Assembly (NCBI RefSeq): GCF_001545035.1
Contig: NZ_FCOJ02000018.1
Span: forward strand, 61,531 to 125,530
Origin: Caballeronia glebae
Lineage (GTDB): Bacteria; Pseudomonadota; Gammaproteobacteria; Burkholderiales; Burkholderiaceae
Length of the DNA: 64,000 nt
Direction: 5' to 3'
Below the pieces are notes generated by a model, which ran no database searches, had not been told where the DNA came from, and saw nothing but the letters and a program-made list of their open reading frames with translations. The first letter of the stretch is position 1; each line of letters begins with the position of its first letter. A program made the translations under genes and the position numbers. Of the stretch, positions 51,801 to 59,897 are shown in pieces.

Positions 51801-53209
51801 CGCGTCTTGCCCTCCGCGTTGAGCGCCATCTCGGGGGCGTAGGCGGCTCCGTCGGCGGCTTCGGGCGTGAGGGCTTCGAGCGGCTTGCGCTTGGTCTCGA
51901 TGCCGGCCACGAGGAAGATCAGCGCCTGCACGACCAGCACGCCCGCCAGCGAGGTAATCACGGCGGTCACGCCACCCCACGTGAACAGCGACACCACGAT
52001 GAACTGCACGAACGCGGTGACGAGCCGGCCCATGGTCTGACAGAAGCCCGTGCCGCGCAGCCGATATTCGGTCGCGAAGAGCTCGGTCTGGAGCGTGTAG
52101 CCGATCGTGAGCCAGACGAAGATCGACGTCACCAGCAGGAGGCCGACGAGCAGCAACAGCGGCGTCTGATGGATCGTGAGCGGATAGATGAACGCGCACA
52201 GCGCCGTGAATGCCGATGCGCCGACCATCAGAGGCCGCCGTCCGACGCGGTCCGACAGCATGAAGCCGATCAGCGCGCCGAGCGGACCGCCGAGACTCAT
52301 CACCGTCGTATAACCGAGCGATGACGCCACGCTCACGCCTTCCTTCACGAAGAAGCTCGGCAGCCAGCCAACCAGTCCGTACACGGACAGGCCCTGCACC
52401 ACGCTGAAGGTCGCGCCGAGAAACGTGCGGCGAATCACGGCCGGGGTGAACAGCACGAATATCGACTGACGCTTCTGTGCCGGCGCGGCGGTCGCGACCG
52501 GCGCGAGCGGCGGCAGGGTCTTGCCCGTCGTGCGCGCGGCTTCCCGCTCGATGCTTTGCAGCACGGCTTCGGCCTCCGCGAACCGGCCCTGGTCCTCAAG
52601 CCAGCGCGGCGACTCCGGCATCTTCTTGCGCAGTATCCAGATGATCGCCGCGCCCACGCCGACGATCAGGAACATCGGGCGCCAGCCGAAGCTCGGAATG
52701 ATGATGCACGCGAGCAGCGACGATGCGAACAGCGACGCATTGGCGATCAGCGCCAGCAGTGCGATCCAGCGGCCGCGCTTGGCCGCCGGCACGAATTCGC
52801 TGAGCGTCGCGAAGCCGATCGCCAGTTCCGCGCCGAGCCCGACCCCCATGATCATCCGGAAGAAGATGAGCCATTCCATCGAAGGCGCGAACGCGCCCGC
52901 GATCGACGCCACACCGAAGATGGCGAGATTGACCTGATACGAGAAGCGCCGGCCGTAGCGGTCGCCGAGCACGCCCGACAGGAACGCGCCGACGACCATG
53001 CCGGCGAACGTCGCCGTGACGAAGAACGCGTTCATCGCCAGCGTCGACCAGCCACTCTTGATCAGCGAGCCGAGAACGCCGCCAGCCAGATAGACATCGA
53101 ATCCATCGAGAAACAGACCGCCACCCACGAGCCATAACATCCGGGTGTGAAAGCCGCATAGCGGCATCCGGTCGAGTCTCGGTCCCGCCATGACACTTTG
53201 CGTTGTCAT
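51797..53209 (-). CDS. MFS metabolite:H+ symporter (first gene of the seven-gene operon)
   Basis: 470 residues, twelve helices. MLWLVGGGLFLDGFDVYLAG in helix 1, GDRYGRRFSYQVNLAIFG in loop 2-3 and PESPRWLEDQGRFAEAEAVL before the central loop place it with the sugar/aromatic-acid type symporters. ATG 53209 has GGAGAC six bases upstream; an upstream extension of about 49 residues crosses the promoter. The four-base overlap with the racemase-fold gene shows coupling. It likely imports the carboxylic acid degraded by the operon. Confidence 0.88.
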   Translation of the reverse strand: MTTQSVMAGPRLDRMPLCGFHTRMLWLVGGGLFLDGFDVYLAGGVLGSLIKSGWSTLAMNAFFVTATFAGMVVGAFLSGVLGDRYGRRFSYQVNLAIFGVASIAGAFAPSMEWLIFFRMIMGVGLGAELAIGFATLSEFVPAAKRGRWIALLALIANASLFASSLLACIIIPSFGWRPMFLIVGVGAAIIWILRKKMPESPRWLEDQGRFAEAEAVLQSIEREAARTTGKTLPPLAPVATAAPAQKRQSIFVLFTPAVIRRTFLGATFSVVQGLSVYGLVGWLPSFFVKEGVSVASSLGYTTVMSLGGPLGALIGFMLSDRVGRRPLMVGASAFTALCAFIYPLTIHQTPLLLLVGLLLVTSIFVWLTIGYTLQTELFATEYRLRGTGFCQTMGRLVTAFVQFIVVSLFTWGGVTAVITSLAGVLVVQALIFLVAGIETKRKPLEALTPEAADGAAYAPEMALNAEGKTR

Positions 53210-53300
53210 TTCGCTGTCTCCGCCATGTGTTTTTGTGCTGCCCGGGTCGCGCTCGATGCCAGTTCGCGATCTGCGGTCATCGAGCCTCGGACGGACTAAA

Positions 53301-53311
53301 TGTACACAATT
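53301..53311. promoter_or_regulatory. Putative GntR operator, proximal copy (TGTACACAATT)
   Basis: TGTACACAATT lies 92 bases before the MFS start; an identical copy is at 53364. On the minus strand it reads AATTGTGTACA, close to the ATTGTATACAAT pattern known for FCD-type GntR proteins such as VanR. The GntR gene at the end of the operon is the likely binder. Confidence 0.5.
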
Positions 53312-53363
53312 CTTTGGGCGTGATGCAGCTATTCCGATGATTACTCGGGAATCCACCTAGTTT

Positions 53364-53374
53364 TGTACACAATT
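53364..53374. promoter_or_regulatory. Putative GntR operator, distal copy (TGTACACAATT)
   Basis: Second exact copy of TGTACACAATT, 63 bases from the first (about six helical turns), in the same orientation and preceded by TTT. The spacing would allow looping or cooperative binding upstream of the operon at 53209. Confidence 0.5.
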
Positions 53375-53487
53375 TTAGTGGTTGATCCGTTTCGTTCATC
53401 CGCGTTGACGTTGAATCTCATTGCGCGACTGGCGCGGTCAAGCGTCTGTGCGGTCAGGAGCCGACGCAACCTGAAGGGACGACTGCG

Positions 53488-53610
53488 ATGCAAGGCGATC
53501 CAAAAGTAATCCAGGGAGATCCTGGTCGGGCTGCTGGATGCGAAGAAGAGCATATCGACTGGCTGGAGATTCAGATCGGCCTCGTCGACAAGATCGAGAT
53601 CGAGAATTAA
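53488..53610 (+). pseudogene. Bacterioferritin remnant with large internal deletion
   Basis: A good ribosome-binding site (GAAGGGA, eight bases before ATG) leads a 40-codon frame that begins MQGDPKVIQ, the exact start of bacterioferritins, and ends EEHIDWLEIQIGLVDKI, matching the C-terminal helix of the same protein. About 110 residues between these ends, holding most ferroxidase and heme ligands, are missing, and the bridge GDPGRAAGC is out-of-frame DNA of the ..EILVGLLD.. helix. The Y-L-Q-S tail is also lost. It cannot store iron. Confidence 0.75.
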
Positions 53611-53713
53611 CCGCAGTCGGCCGTCCACAAGGCCGGATGACGGCATGAATCGCCGATTGAAGCCGGCTAACGAAAGGGGAACGGGGATGGAAGGCTCGTT
53701 CAGCGGATGGCTG

Positions 53714-53900
53714 CTACGTAGCGCGTCGACGCATCTGAGCCCGACGCACTGCCGCAATCTCGCCGCACTCAGAGATCACGCGCCCGCCATCTTCCAGCGC
53801 AACCAGAGCGAGCCGGCCGCGCTGGAGAGGGCCGGATACGATCCGTCGCGGTTCGAGGACCTTCACCATCCGGGAGATCTGCAGGCGGCTCAGCACTCAA
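53714..53900 (-). pseudogene. Possible MarR-type regulator fragment
   Basis: A minus-strand frame gives LQISRMVKVLEPRRIVSGPL and GRLALVALEDGGRVISECG. The V/I-S-R-M-V-K-V-L-E...R-x-I/L-V sequence, followed by an A-L-V-A-L-x-x-x-G-R strand, resembles the recognition helix and wing of MarR proteins. No N-terminal helices or start are visible. Low confidence because it is short. Confidence 0.28.
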
Positions 53901-53926
53901 TAACGACCGCAACATCTTGGGCGCGT

Positions 53927-54349
53927 TCAAGAGAACGGGTTTATCACGGTCAACCGGTCGAAGATAAGTTGACCGTGGTGCATGTCCTCGCTGTAGAGAA
54001 CTTCACAATCGTTGAGCAACGCGAATGCGATTATGCAAGAGTCATAGAACCTGAATCCGTAGTGCGCTGCGACTCGGCGTGCTTCTTTGTGAACTTCGAG
54101 AGTCAGCGGCACGACTTCGCAAAGCACCTCGACATCTTCCAGAATGCTCTCGATTTCCGGCCACGAAAGTGACATCTTCCGGCTCATAACGAGCGTGACC
54201 TCGTTCATCACTTGGGTACTGATGACTGGTTTCGACTTCCCGCCAGTCACCAACGCCTCAGCTTTGTCAGCCTTCGCAGCCTCATTCGAAAACAAATAGA
54301 CAATCACATTGCTATCAACGGCAAATCGGTTCGGTGCCGCGACTGTCAT
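53927..54349 (-). CDS. vapC: VapC-type PIN-domain toxin ribonuclease
   Basis: 140 residues. The acidic PIN-domain site is intact: Asp12 (FAVDSNVIVY), Glu50 (MNEVTLVM), Asp103 (FYDSCIIAFAL) and Asp122 (YSEDMHHG). VapC toxins are Mg-dependent RNases that cut tRNA or rRNA. The start overlaps the antitoxin stop by four bases, the standard order antitoxin-toxin. Codon use is somewhat less GC-rich than that of the neighbours, which fits acquisition by transfer. Confidence 0.9.
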   Translation of the reverse strand: MTVAAPNRFAVDSNVIVYLFSNEAAKADKAEALVTGGKSKPVISTQVMNEVTLVMSRKMSLSWPEIESILEDVEVLCEVVPLTLEVHKEARRVAAHYGFRFYDSCIIAFALLNDCEVLYSEDMHHGQLIFDRLTVINPFS

Positions 54350-54588
54350 TCCGAGGTATCCCGCTTACTGAGCGATTCCCGATCGAACTTGAAGTCAGCA
54401 GGTAGTCGTCCCCGATATTGCCGCAGGCGCTCGATCCGTTCTGCGACGGTCGGTTTTCTCATTACCGAGAACACGCCGGAGTTGTGAGCGTAAATCTCGA
54501 TGTCGTCTCCCTCCTTCAAGTCGAGGGCGTCGACGACGCTGGCTGGCAGCCGCACGGCAAGACTGTTACCCCATTTTGCGACCTGCAT
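54346..54588 (-). CDS. vapB: VapB-type antitoxin, SpoVT/AbrB (MazE-like) fold
   Basis: 80 residues. MQVAKWGNSLAVRLPASVVD and LKEGDDIEIYAHNSGVF form the swapped-hairpin AbrB DNA-binding domain; the acidic/basic C-terminal tail (ERIERLRQYRGRLP) would wrap the toxin. ATG 54588 has AAGGAG about seven bases upstream; the longer frame upstream crosses the operator. It represses its own promoter in related systems and neutralises the VapC partner. Confidence 0.9.
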   Translation of the reverse strand: MQVAKWGNSLAVRLPASVVDALDLKEGDDIEIYAHNSGVFSVMRKPTVAERIERLRQYRGRLPADFKFDRESLSKRDTSE

Positions 54589-54600
54589 GATTAACTCCTT

Positions 54601-54628
54601 GGATACACATAGTTTTGATTGTATATCC
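54601..54628. promoter_or_regulatory. Inverted repeat operator upstream of vapBC
   Basis: GGATACACA and TGTATATCC form a nine-base inverted repeat with one mismatch around a ten-base AT-rich spacer, 13 bases before the vapB start. The right half includes a -10-like TATACA on the minus strand. It is the expected site for autorepression by the AbrB-fold antitoxin. Confidence 0.55.
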
Positions 54629-55113
54629 AGGAATTCTTTTTTTTCAAGTTGGACGGTGCGGCCTTGTATGTTCCGGGGTGCAGTCATTTGAGGTGGTCGA
54701 GGTGGTCGAGGAGGCTATCACCGCTGCCCGCAAGTAAATTCGCCGTTGGCATGGCGGCGGTAGTCGGCGCGAATTCATTGGGTCGCCGACGGAACTGTGC
54801 GTACATAGCATGGAAATTCGGACCCTTCGGAACAAAGCCCCGGGGCGGTTGACGCCGTGCCGGGCGGCCAGGGTGCTGACAGGTTCGGTGGCGCCCGGAA
54901 AGAGAATGTGCCGAGCCGTTCGCCCTCTAGTTCCCGACGCGTCACAAAACGGCACGGGTGTCCCGAGAGGCGCAAACTGCTTCTATGACGCAGAGCCCGG
55001 AGCGCCCCCCTTGACGGGTGAGATTCGTCGCTGCATCGCGCAGATGACACCGCCGCAGGGCTCACCATCGACTCTGTTAGTCCATGTGTACAAGCGGTCC
55101 AACGGAGGACGTC
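54629..55113. other. 485-base gap with short repeats and a possible transposase scrap
   Basis: A GGTGGTCGA tandem lies near 54690-54710. On the minus strand, around 54830-54900, EPVSTLAARHGVNR resembles the helix-turn-helix of IS3- or IS66-type OrfA transposases, but no ends or remaining frame are visible. No intact gene is supported. Confidence 0.35.
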
Positions 55114-55959
55114 ATGTCTGCGACCGAACCCTGGATATGTCCGACGTGCGCAAATCACGTCACCACACCGTTCTGCCCGATGTGCGGCGAGAGCCCGCTC
55201 CGGCCTCCCGACCTTACCCTGCGCGGAATCGGAGCGAAGGTCCTGCACGCGGCGACGACCATCGACGGGCGCCTGCTTCGCACGATCTGGATTTTGCTAC
55301 GTCATCCAGGCGAGCTGACAGTCGCGCATCTGAATGGAAAGCGCATGCCTTTTGTACCGCCGTTCCAACTGTTTCTCATCGCAAACGCGTTCTTCTTCGC
55401 GATGCAGTCGCTGACCGACACTCAGGTCTTCGGCTCGACTCTGCAGTCCCATCTTTATCTTCAGGACTGGAGTCCGCTAGCGCGGTCGTTGGTGGCCGAA
55501 CGCGTTGCGAAACTACGGACGGACCTGCCTCAGTACACGTCCATTTTCGACCGTGCGGCGGTGCTCAATGCCAAGTCACTCATCATTCTCATGGTGATTC
55601 CATTCACTCTGCTCTTGCGGATGATCCTCTTCCGCACGCGCAAGCCATTCGTCACATTCGTCTATTTCTCGCTCCATCTCTATGCGTTTTTGCTGTTGCT
55701 GTTCTCGCTCGCACTCGCCGTCGCGGCCATCGAGATCCGTCTAGGCGGCCTCGGACTCGGTTCACCCGTCGTCGACAACCTTCTTTCCATCATCAATCTA
55801 AGCCTCTGTGGCGGCTACGTGTTTGTGGCTTTGAACCCCGTCTTCGGCTCTCACGGTATGACAAGACTCGTAAAAGCGGCAGCTTTGGCGCTGACGGCTG
55901 GCTTCATCGTGCTTGGCTATCGATTCGCAATCTTTCTAATCACGCTATACACAGCGTAA
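55114..55959 (+). CDS. DUF3667-type zinc-ribbon membrane protein
   Basis: 281 residues. ATG 55114 follows GGAGG by six bases. The N-terminus is a short zinc ribbon with two CxxC pairs: ICPTCANHV and FCPMCGESP. A conserved TIDGRLLRTIWILLRHPGEL, VPPFQLFLIANAFFFAMQSL and three or four more helices follow (SLHLYAFLLLLFSLALAVAA). This is the layout of DUF3667 proteins, of unknown function. Here it is monocistronic and upstream of the PHA genes. Confidence 0.82.
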   Translation: MSATEPWICPTCANHVTTPFCPMCGESPLRPPDLTLRGIGAKVLHAATTIDGRLLRTIWILLRHPGELTVAHLNGKRMPFVPPFQLFLIANAFFFAMQSLTDTQVFGSTLQSHLYLQDWSPLARSLVAERVAKLRTDLPQYTSIFDRAAVLNAKSLIILMVIPFTLLLRMILFRTRKPFVTFVYFSLHLYAFLLLLFSLALAVAAIEIRLGGLGLGSPVVDNLLSIINLSLCGGYVFVALNPVFGSHGMTRLVKAAALALTAGFIVLGYRFAIFLITLYTA

Positions 55960-56297
55960 CCACGGAACGTCTTGTGCAAAGCGCCTTCCCGAGATAAATG
56001 CGCACGCGCGTGGCGATCGAGCAGACGATTCGATTTTTCGCAGATCGGAGCAGTTGCTGGAGAGTTCGACGCCCTCACGCATCGCACTCCATCGGATCTG
56101 CGACCAGCGTTCGAGAAGCGTACTCGTAGATATGACGCATGAATCACGCGGAGCACGCTGTGCCCGGACGGCGTAAAGTGATGTCCGCGAGGCCATGTTC
56201 TCGACGGCGCCACAAACCGGCGAACCGCACGAGCGTTCCGCGAATCCAGCATCGCGATCCGAGCCCTCCGCAATCACAGACAACCCAGGAGACAGTC
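55960..56297. other. 338-base gap before the phasin gene
   Basis: No convincing gene on either strand. The right end holds the phasin ribosome-binding site AGGAGA. A promoter is expected here but no consensus boxes are clear. Confidence 0.4.
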
Positions 56298-56699
56298 ATG
56301 GCTGACCCAAAGAATCCCTTCGAAGATCTGACCAGGATGCTCGAACAGTTCAAGGTGCCCGGCGTCGACATGTCGGCACTGGTCGAATCGCGCAAGAAAG
56401 ACATCGAGGCTATCGTCGAAGCGAACAAGACCGCGTACGAGTCCATGCAACTACTCGCCCGCAAGCAGACCGACATGCTCACGCGCGCGATGCAGGACAT
56501 TCAGGAAGCGGCGAAAACGGGCATCAGCGAGCCGGGCAAGCAAAACGAATTCGTGCGCAATGCCTGCGTGAAAGCGCTCGAAGACATCAAGGATCTCGCG
56601 GAAATCGCACGCAAGTCGCAGGCCGACACGATGGCGAACATCACGCAGCGCGCCAACGAGCACGTAGACGAAATAAAGAAGATGCTGCAGCGAAAATAG
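56298..56699 (+). CDS. Phasin family protein (PHA granule-associated)
   Basis: 133 residues, almost wholly helical. MADPKNPFEDLTRMLEQFKV, then VPGVDMSALVESRKKDIEAI and EANKTAYESMQLLARKQTDM are typical of the short alpha/beta-proteobacterial phasins. The ATG at 56298 has AGGAGA seven bases upstream; the longer open frame is not supported. Phasins coat polyhydroxyalkanoate granules and control their size. The PHA synthase gene starts 94 bases downstream. Confidence 0.87.
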   Translation: MADPKNPFEDLTRMLEQFKVPGVDMSALVESRKKDIEAIVEANKTAYESMQLLARKQTDMLTRAMQDIQEAAKTGISEPGKQNEFVRNACVKALEDIKDLAEIARKSQADTMANITQRANEHVDEIKKMLQRK

Positions 56700-56731
56700 A
56701 GCAGTTCATCCAGTCGGAATCCCGCACCTCT

Positions 56732-56759
56732 GCGCGCCCTGTCTGACGACAAGGCGCGC
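56732..56759 (+). promoter_or_regulatory. Hairpin between phasin and phaC
   Basis: GCGCGCC pairs with GGCGCGC around a 14-base loop in the phasin-phaC gap. It is followed after seven bases by TTTT. It may be a weak terminator or an mRNA-processing stem that lowers phaC expression relative to the phasin. Confidence 0.45.
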
Positions 56760-56793
56760 GGCGTGCTTTTGACGATGGCCCCAGGGAGACAAC

Positions 56794-58527
56794 ATGGCCT
56801 CGCCGTTCAACATGCCGGAGGAGTTCGTCCGGGGGTTTTTCAAATCCGGGCAGACGCTGCTGGAAGCCTATATGGGCGTGGCCGATAACACGGCCGACTC
56901 GCGTTCGGGGTCCGGCAGGACATTGCCCGCACTGGCGCTCGCGCAGGCTCAGGCGCACTACTGGCAGCAGCAGATGGCGCTCTATGCAGGCATGATGGCG
57001 AGCGCGACCGGCCAGAAGCCAGAGCCCGCCATTCAGCCGGAGCGCGGCGACCGCCGCTTCAAGTCGGATTCCTGGCACGACAATCCGTGGTACAGCCTCC
57101 TCAAGCAGACTTACCTGCTCAATTCGAAGCTGCTCAACGACATGGTCGAAGCCGCGGATATCAACGCAAAGGAGAAGCACAAGCTGCGCTTCTACGCGCG
57201 CCAGTTCATCGACTCGATGAGTCCGGTCAATTTCGCCGTGACCAATCCGGAGGCGATGCAAACCGCGATCGAGACGCAGGGCAAGAGCATGCGCACGGGG
57301 TTCGCGAACCTGCTCGAAGACCTCAGGCGCGGACGCATATCCATCACGGATGAAAGTGCCTTTGAAGTGGGGCGCAATGTGGCGGTCTCGAAGGGGTCGG
57401 TGGTATTCGAGAACGAACTGTTTCAGCTGATTCAGTACGCGCCGCTCACGGAGAAGGTCGCCGAGCGGCCGCTCGTCATCGTGCCGCCATGCATCAACAA
57501 GTTCTATATCCTTGATCTGCAGCCGGCGAATTCTTTCGTGCGCTTCGCGTGCGAACAAGGGCAGACCGTGTTCCTCGTGTCGTGGCGAAACCCAGACAAG
57601 GAACTGGGCCACATTACCTGGGACGACTACATCGAGAGCGGCGCGATCAAGGCGATTGAAGTGGCCCGCGCCATCGGCCGCGCCGACAAAGTCAATACGG
57701 TCGGCTGGTGCGTTGGCGGGACGATTCTATCGTCGGCGCTGGCGGTACTGCGCGCGCGCGGCGAAGATCCGGTCGCGAGCCTCACGCTGCTCACGACGAT
57801 GCTCGATTTCAGCGATCCCGGCGACCTGGGCGTGTTCATCGACGAGGTAGGCGTCGCGCAGCGCGAGCAGAGCATCGGGCGCGGCGGCATTTATTCGGGC
57901 GGCGAACTGGGCTTCGTGTTCCAGACGCTGCGTGCGAACGATCTGATCTGGCCGTATGTCGTCGACAACTATCTCAAGGGCGGCTCGCCGCAGGCGTTCG
58001 ACCTGCTCTACTGGAATGCCGACGGCACCAACCTGCCCGGGCCGATGTATGCCTGGTATCTGCGCAACATGTATCTGGAGAACAATCTGTGCCAGTCGGG
58101 GCGGCTCACCATGTGCGGCACGCCGGTGGATCTCGCGCGCATCGACATGCCGAGCTATATCTTCGGGACGCAGGAGGATCACATCGTGCCGTGGAGGGGC
58201 GCGTACCAGTCGACGCGTCTCCTGGGCGGCGAGACGCAGTTCGTGCTCGGCGCGAGCGGACATATAGCGGGCGTGATCAATCCTGCCTCGAAGAACAAGC
58301 GCTCCTACTGGATTGACGGCAAGCTCGGCGACGATCCAGAAGCCTGGCTCGAATCGGCCACTTCACAGCCGGGAAGCTGGTGGACGCACTGGAGCAAGTG
58401 GCTGCAAACGTACGCGGGCGAGCAGGTCGCCGCGCCGAAGAAACTGGGCAGCGCGAAGTTCGTGCCGATCGAGCCCGCGCCGGGACGTTATGTCGCAAAG
58501 CATCCACTGAAGGCAACGGTCGCTTGA
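56794..58527 (+). CDS. phaC: Class I polyhydroxyalkanoate synthase
   Basis: 577 residues. The lipase-like box is GWCVGG with nucleophile Cys306. The catalytic Asp is in FGTQEDHIVPW and the His in GASGHIAGVINP. The PhaC N-terminal domain covers about residues 80-180 (DSWHDNPWYSLLKQTYLLNS). The enzyme joins (R)-3-hydroxyacyl-CoA units into PHA on the granule surface. Its ATG follows GGGAGA by seven bases. Together with the phasin it forms a storage module; phaA and phaB are not in the window. Confidence 0.93.
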   Translation: MASPFNMPEEFVRGFFKSGQTLLEAYMGVADNTADSRSGSGRTLPALALAQAQAHYWQQQMALYAGMMASATGQKPEPAIQPERGDRRFKSDSWHDNPWYSLLKQTYLLNSKLLNDMVEAADINAKEKHKLRFYARQFIDSMSPVNFAVTNPEAMQTAIETQGKSMRTGFANLLEDLRRGRISITDESAFEVGRNVAVSKGSVVFENELFQLIQYAPLTEKVAERPLVIVPPCINKFYILDLQPANSFVRFACEQGQTVFLVSWRNPDKELGHITWDDYIESGAIKAIEVARAIGRADKVNTVGWCVGGTILSSALAVLRARGEDPVASLTLLTTMLDFSDPGDLGVFIDEVGVAQREQSIGRGGIYSGGELGFVFQTLRANDLIWPYVVDNYLKGGSPQAFDLLYWNADGTNLPGPMYAWYLRNMYLENNLCQSGRLTMCGTPVDLARIDMPSYIFGTQEDHIVPWRGAYQSTRLLGGETQFVLGASGHIAGVINPASKNKRSYWIDGKLGDDPEAWLESATSQPGSWWTHWSKWLQTYAGEQVAAPKKLGSAKFVPIEPAPGRYVAKHPLKATVA

Positions 58528-58589
58528 GCATTCATAACCACGCCGAAACCGAGTCACGGCCGAGGGGTCGCGTCCATCTCGCGGGCCCC

Positions 58590-59740
58590 TTATCCGAGGA
58601 CGCGTCTGCGTTCTGGCACGCGCCGGGCCGACGCACCGAAGCGGCTCGTTCCAATCAGTCGCACGAGCCGCGCGACGATCTCGTGTACGGTTGTTCCCGG
58701 TCCGAAGATTTCTGCCACGCCCAAGTTGCGTAGATAAAGCGCGTCTTTATCCGGCACGATGCCGCCGACGACGACCGGCGCACATACGTCCGTTTCTCCA
58801 AGCTCGCGCATGAATTGAAGTACCAGACTTCCATGCGCTCCCGCAAGCGACGAAACGCCGATCACGTCGCATCTTTCTTCCCCGGCAAACCTCGCTGCGC
58901 GCGTCGGCGACGCAAACAGGCCGCTCATCGCTACATCGAAGCCCGCGTCCTTCAGCGCCGCTGACACCACGTTCGCGCCGCGATCGTGTCCGTCGAGTCC
59001 GAGCTTTGCCATCAGCAGGCGTGGCTTTCTGCCTAGCTTCTTCGCGAGTCGCGCGACATGTGCGCTCGATGCACGCCATGCCTCGTCCTCTGCGCATTGT
59101 GTTCCATACGCATTCGATGTAACGCCCGATGTCTGCACATAGCGCGGCCAAACTGCTTCAAGGGCACGCGTACACTCCCCCACTGTCGCCCGCGCGCGCA
59201 TGCAGTCGATCGTCAGTGCCAACAGGTTGCCGGTATCGTCGTGCGCGGCGCGAGTCAATGCCGCGAGCGTGGTGTTCACGCGATATTCGTCGCGTCGGCG
59301 TTTGATGTCGGCGATTCTGCGCGACTGTTGCACGCGCACACGCTCGCCATCGACTGCGACACATTCGGAAGCATCGTCATCTGCCTCGATTGCCAGAAAG
59401 GCGTTAATGCCGACGATCATCTGTTCCCCCGTATCGATGCGCGCCTGCGTCGCCGCCGCGCTTGCGTGAATCTGCTGCCGAGCCCAGCCCGTGCGGATCG
59501 CCTCGCGCGCGCCGCCGCCCGCCTCGATTTCATCGATCATTTCGCGCGCGCGCCCGGCAAGCTCCGCCGTCAGCGATTCCATCATGTACGAGCCGGCCCA
59601 CGGATCGATCACGTCGCACAAGCCCATTTCGTGCTGAAGAATCAGTTGCGTGTCGCGGGCGAGTTGCGAGGCCGATGCGGATGCGGATGCGGATGCGGAT
59701 GGCAGCGCGAGCCGATCTTCCCCAACCCGCCGCCCATTTC
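58590..59740 (-). pseudogene. Methylmalonyl-CoA mutase, C-terminal half only (N-terminus lost)
   Basis: From about 59715 the minus frame reads RLALPS, then a Ser-Ala run, then QLARDTQLILQHEMGLCDVI and DPWAGSYMMESLTAELAGRA, the end of the mutase barrel. The B12-binding domain is intact: LAKLGLDGHDRGANVVSAAL, SSLAGAHGSLV and VVVGGIVPDKDA. A normal mutase is over 700 residues; about 370 remain and the CoA-binding half of the barrel is absent. A hexanucleotide run sits at the truncated end. It has no plausible own start and is probably inactive, though a free B12-binding domain could still fold. Confidence 0.75.
59674..59700. repeat. Hexanucleotide tandem repeat (GATGCG)x4
   Basis: Four perfect copies of GATGCG plus GAT. 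On the minus strand it encodes alternating Ser-Ala where methylmalonyl-CoA mutases have an ordinary ..LPS-x-x-S/A-A-x-L-A.. helix. Such repeats expand or contract by slippage; this one sits exactly at the broken end of the mutase remnant. Confidence 0.85.
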
Positions 59741-59897
59741 TCCATTTCTTCCTGTCATAAGGTTTACCCCGATTTAAACGCAAACCAACAAAAGGGACAT
59801 TTTGACTGCAGCACGTAATCCATGCGAAATCCAATTGACGCCACCTTGAAGCGCCGCCTCTGCGACTGGCGTCGCGCACGCCGCAAAGGAGAGCGAT

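Noticed and set aside
54690..54715. Short GGTGGTCGA tandem
   Set aside because: Only about two copies; too short to be a CRISPR, iteron array or variable-number repeat of note.
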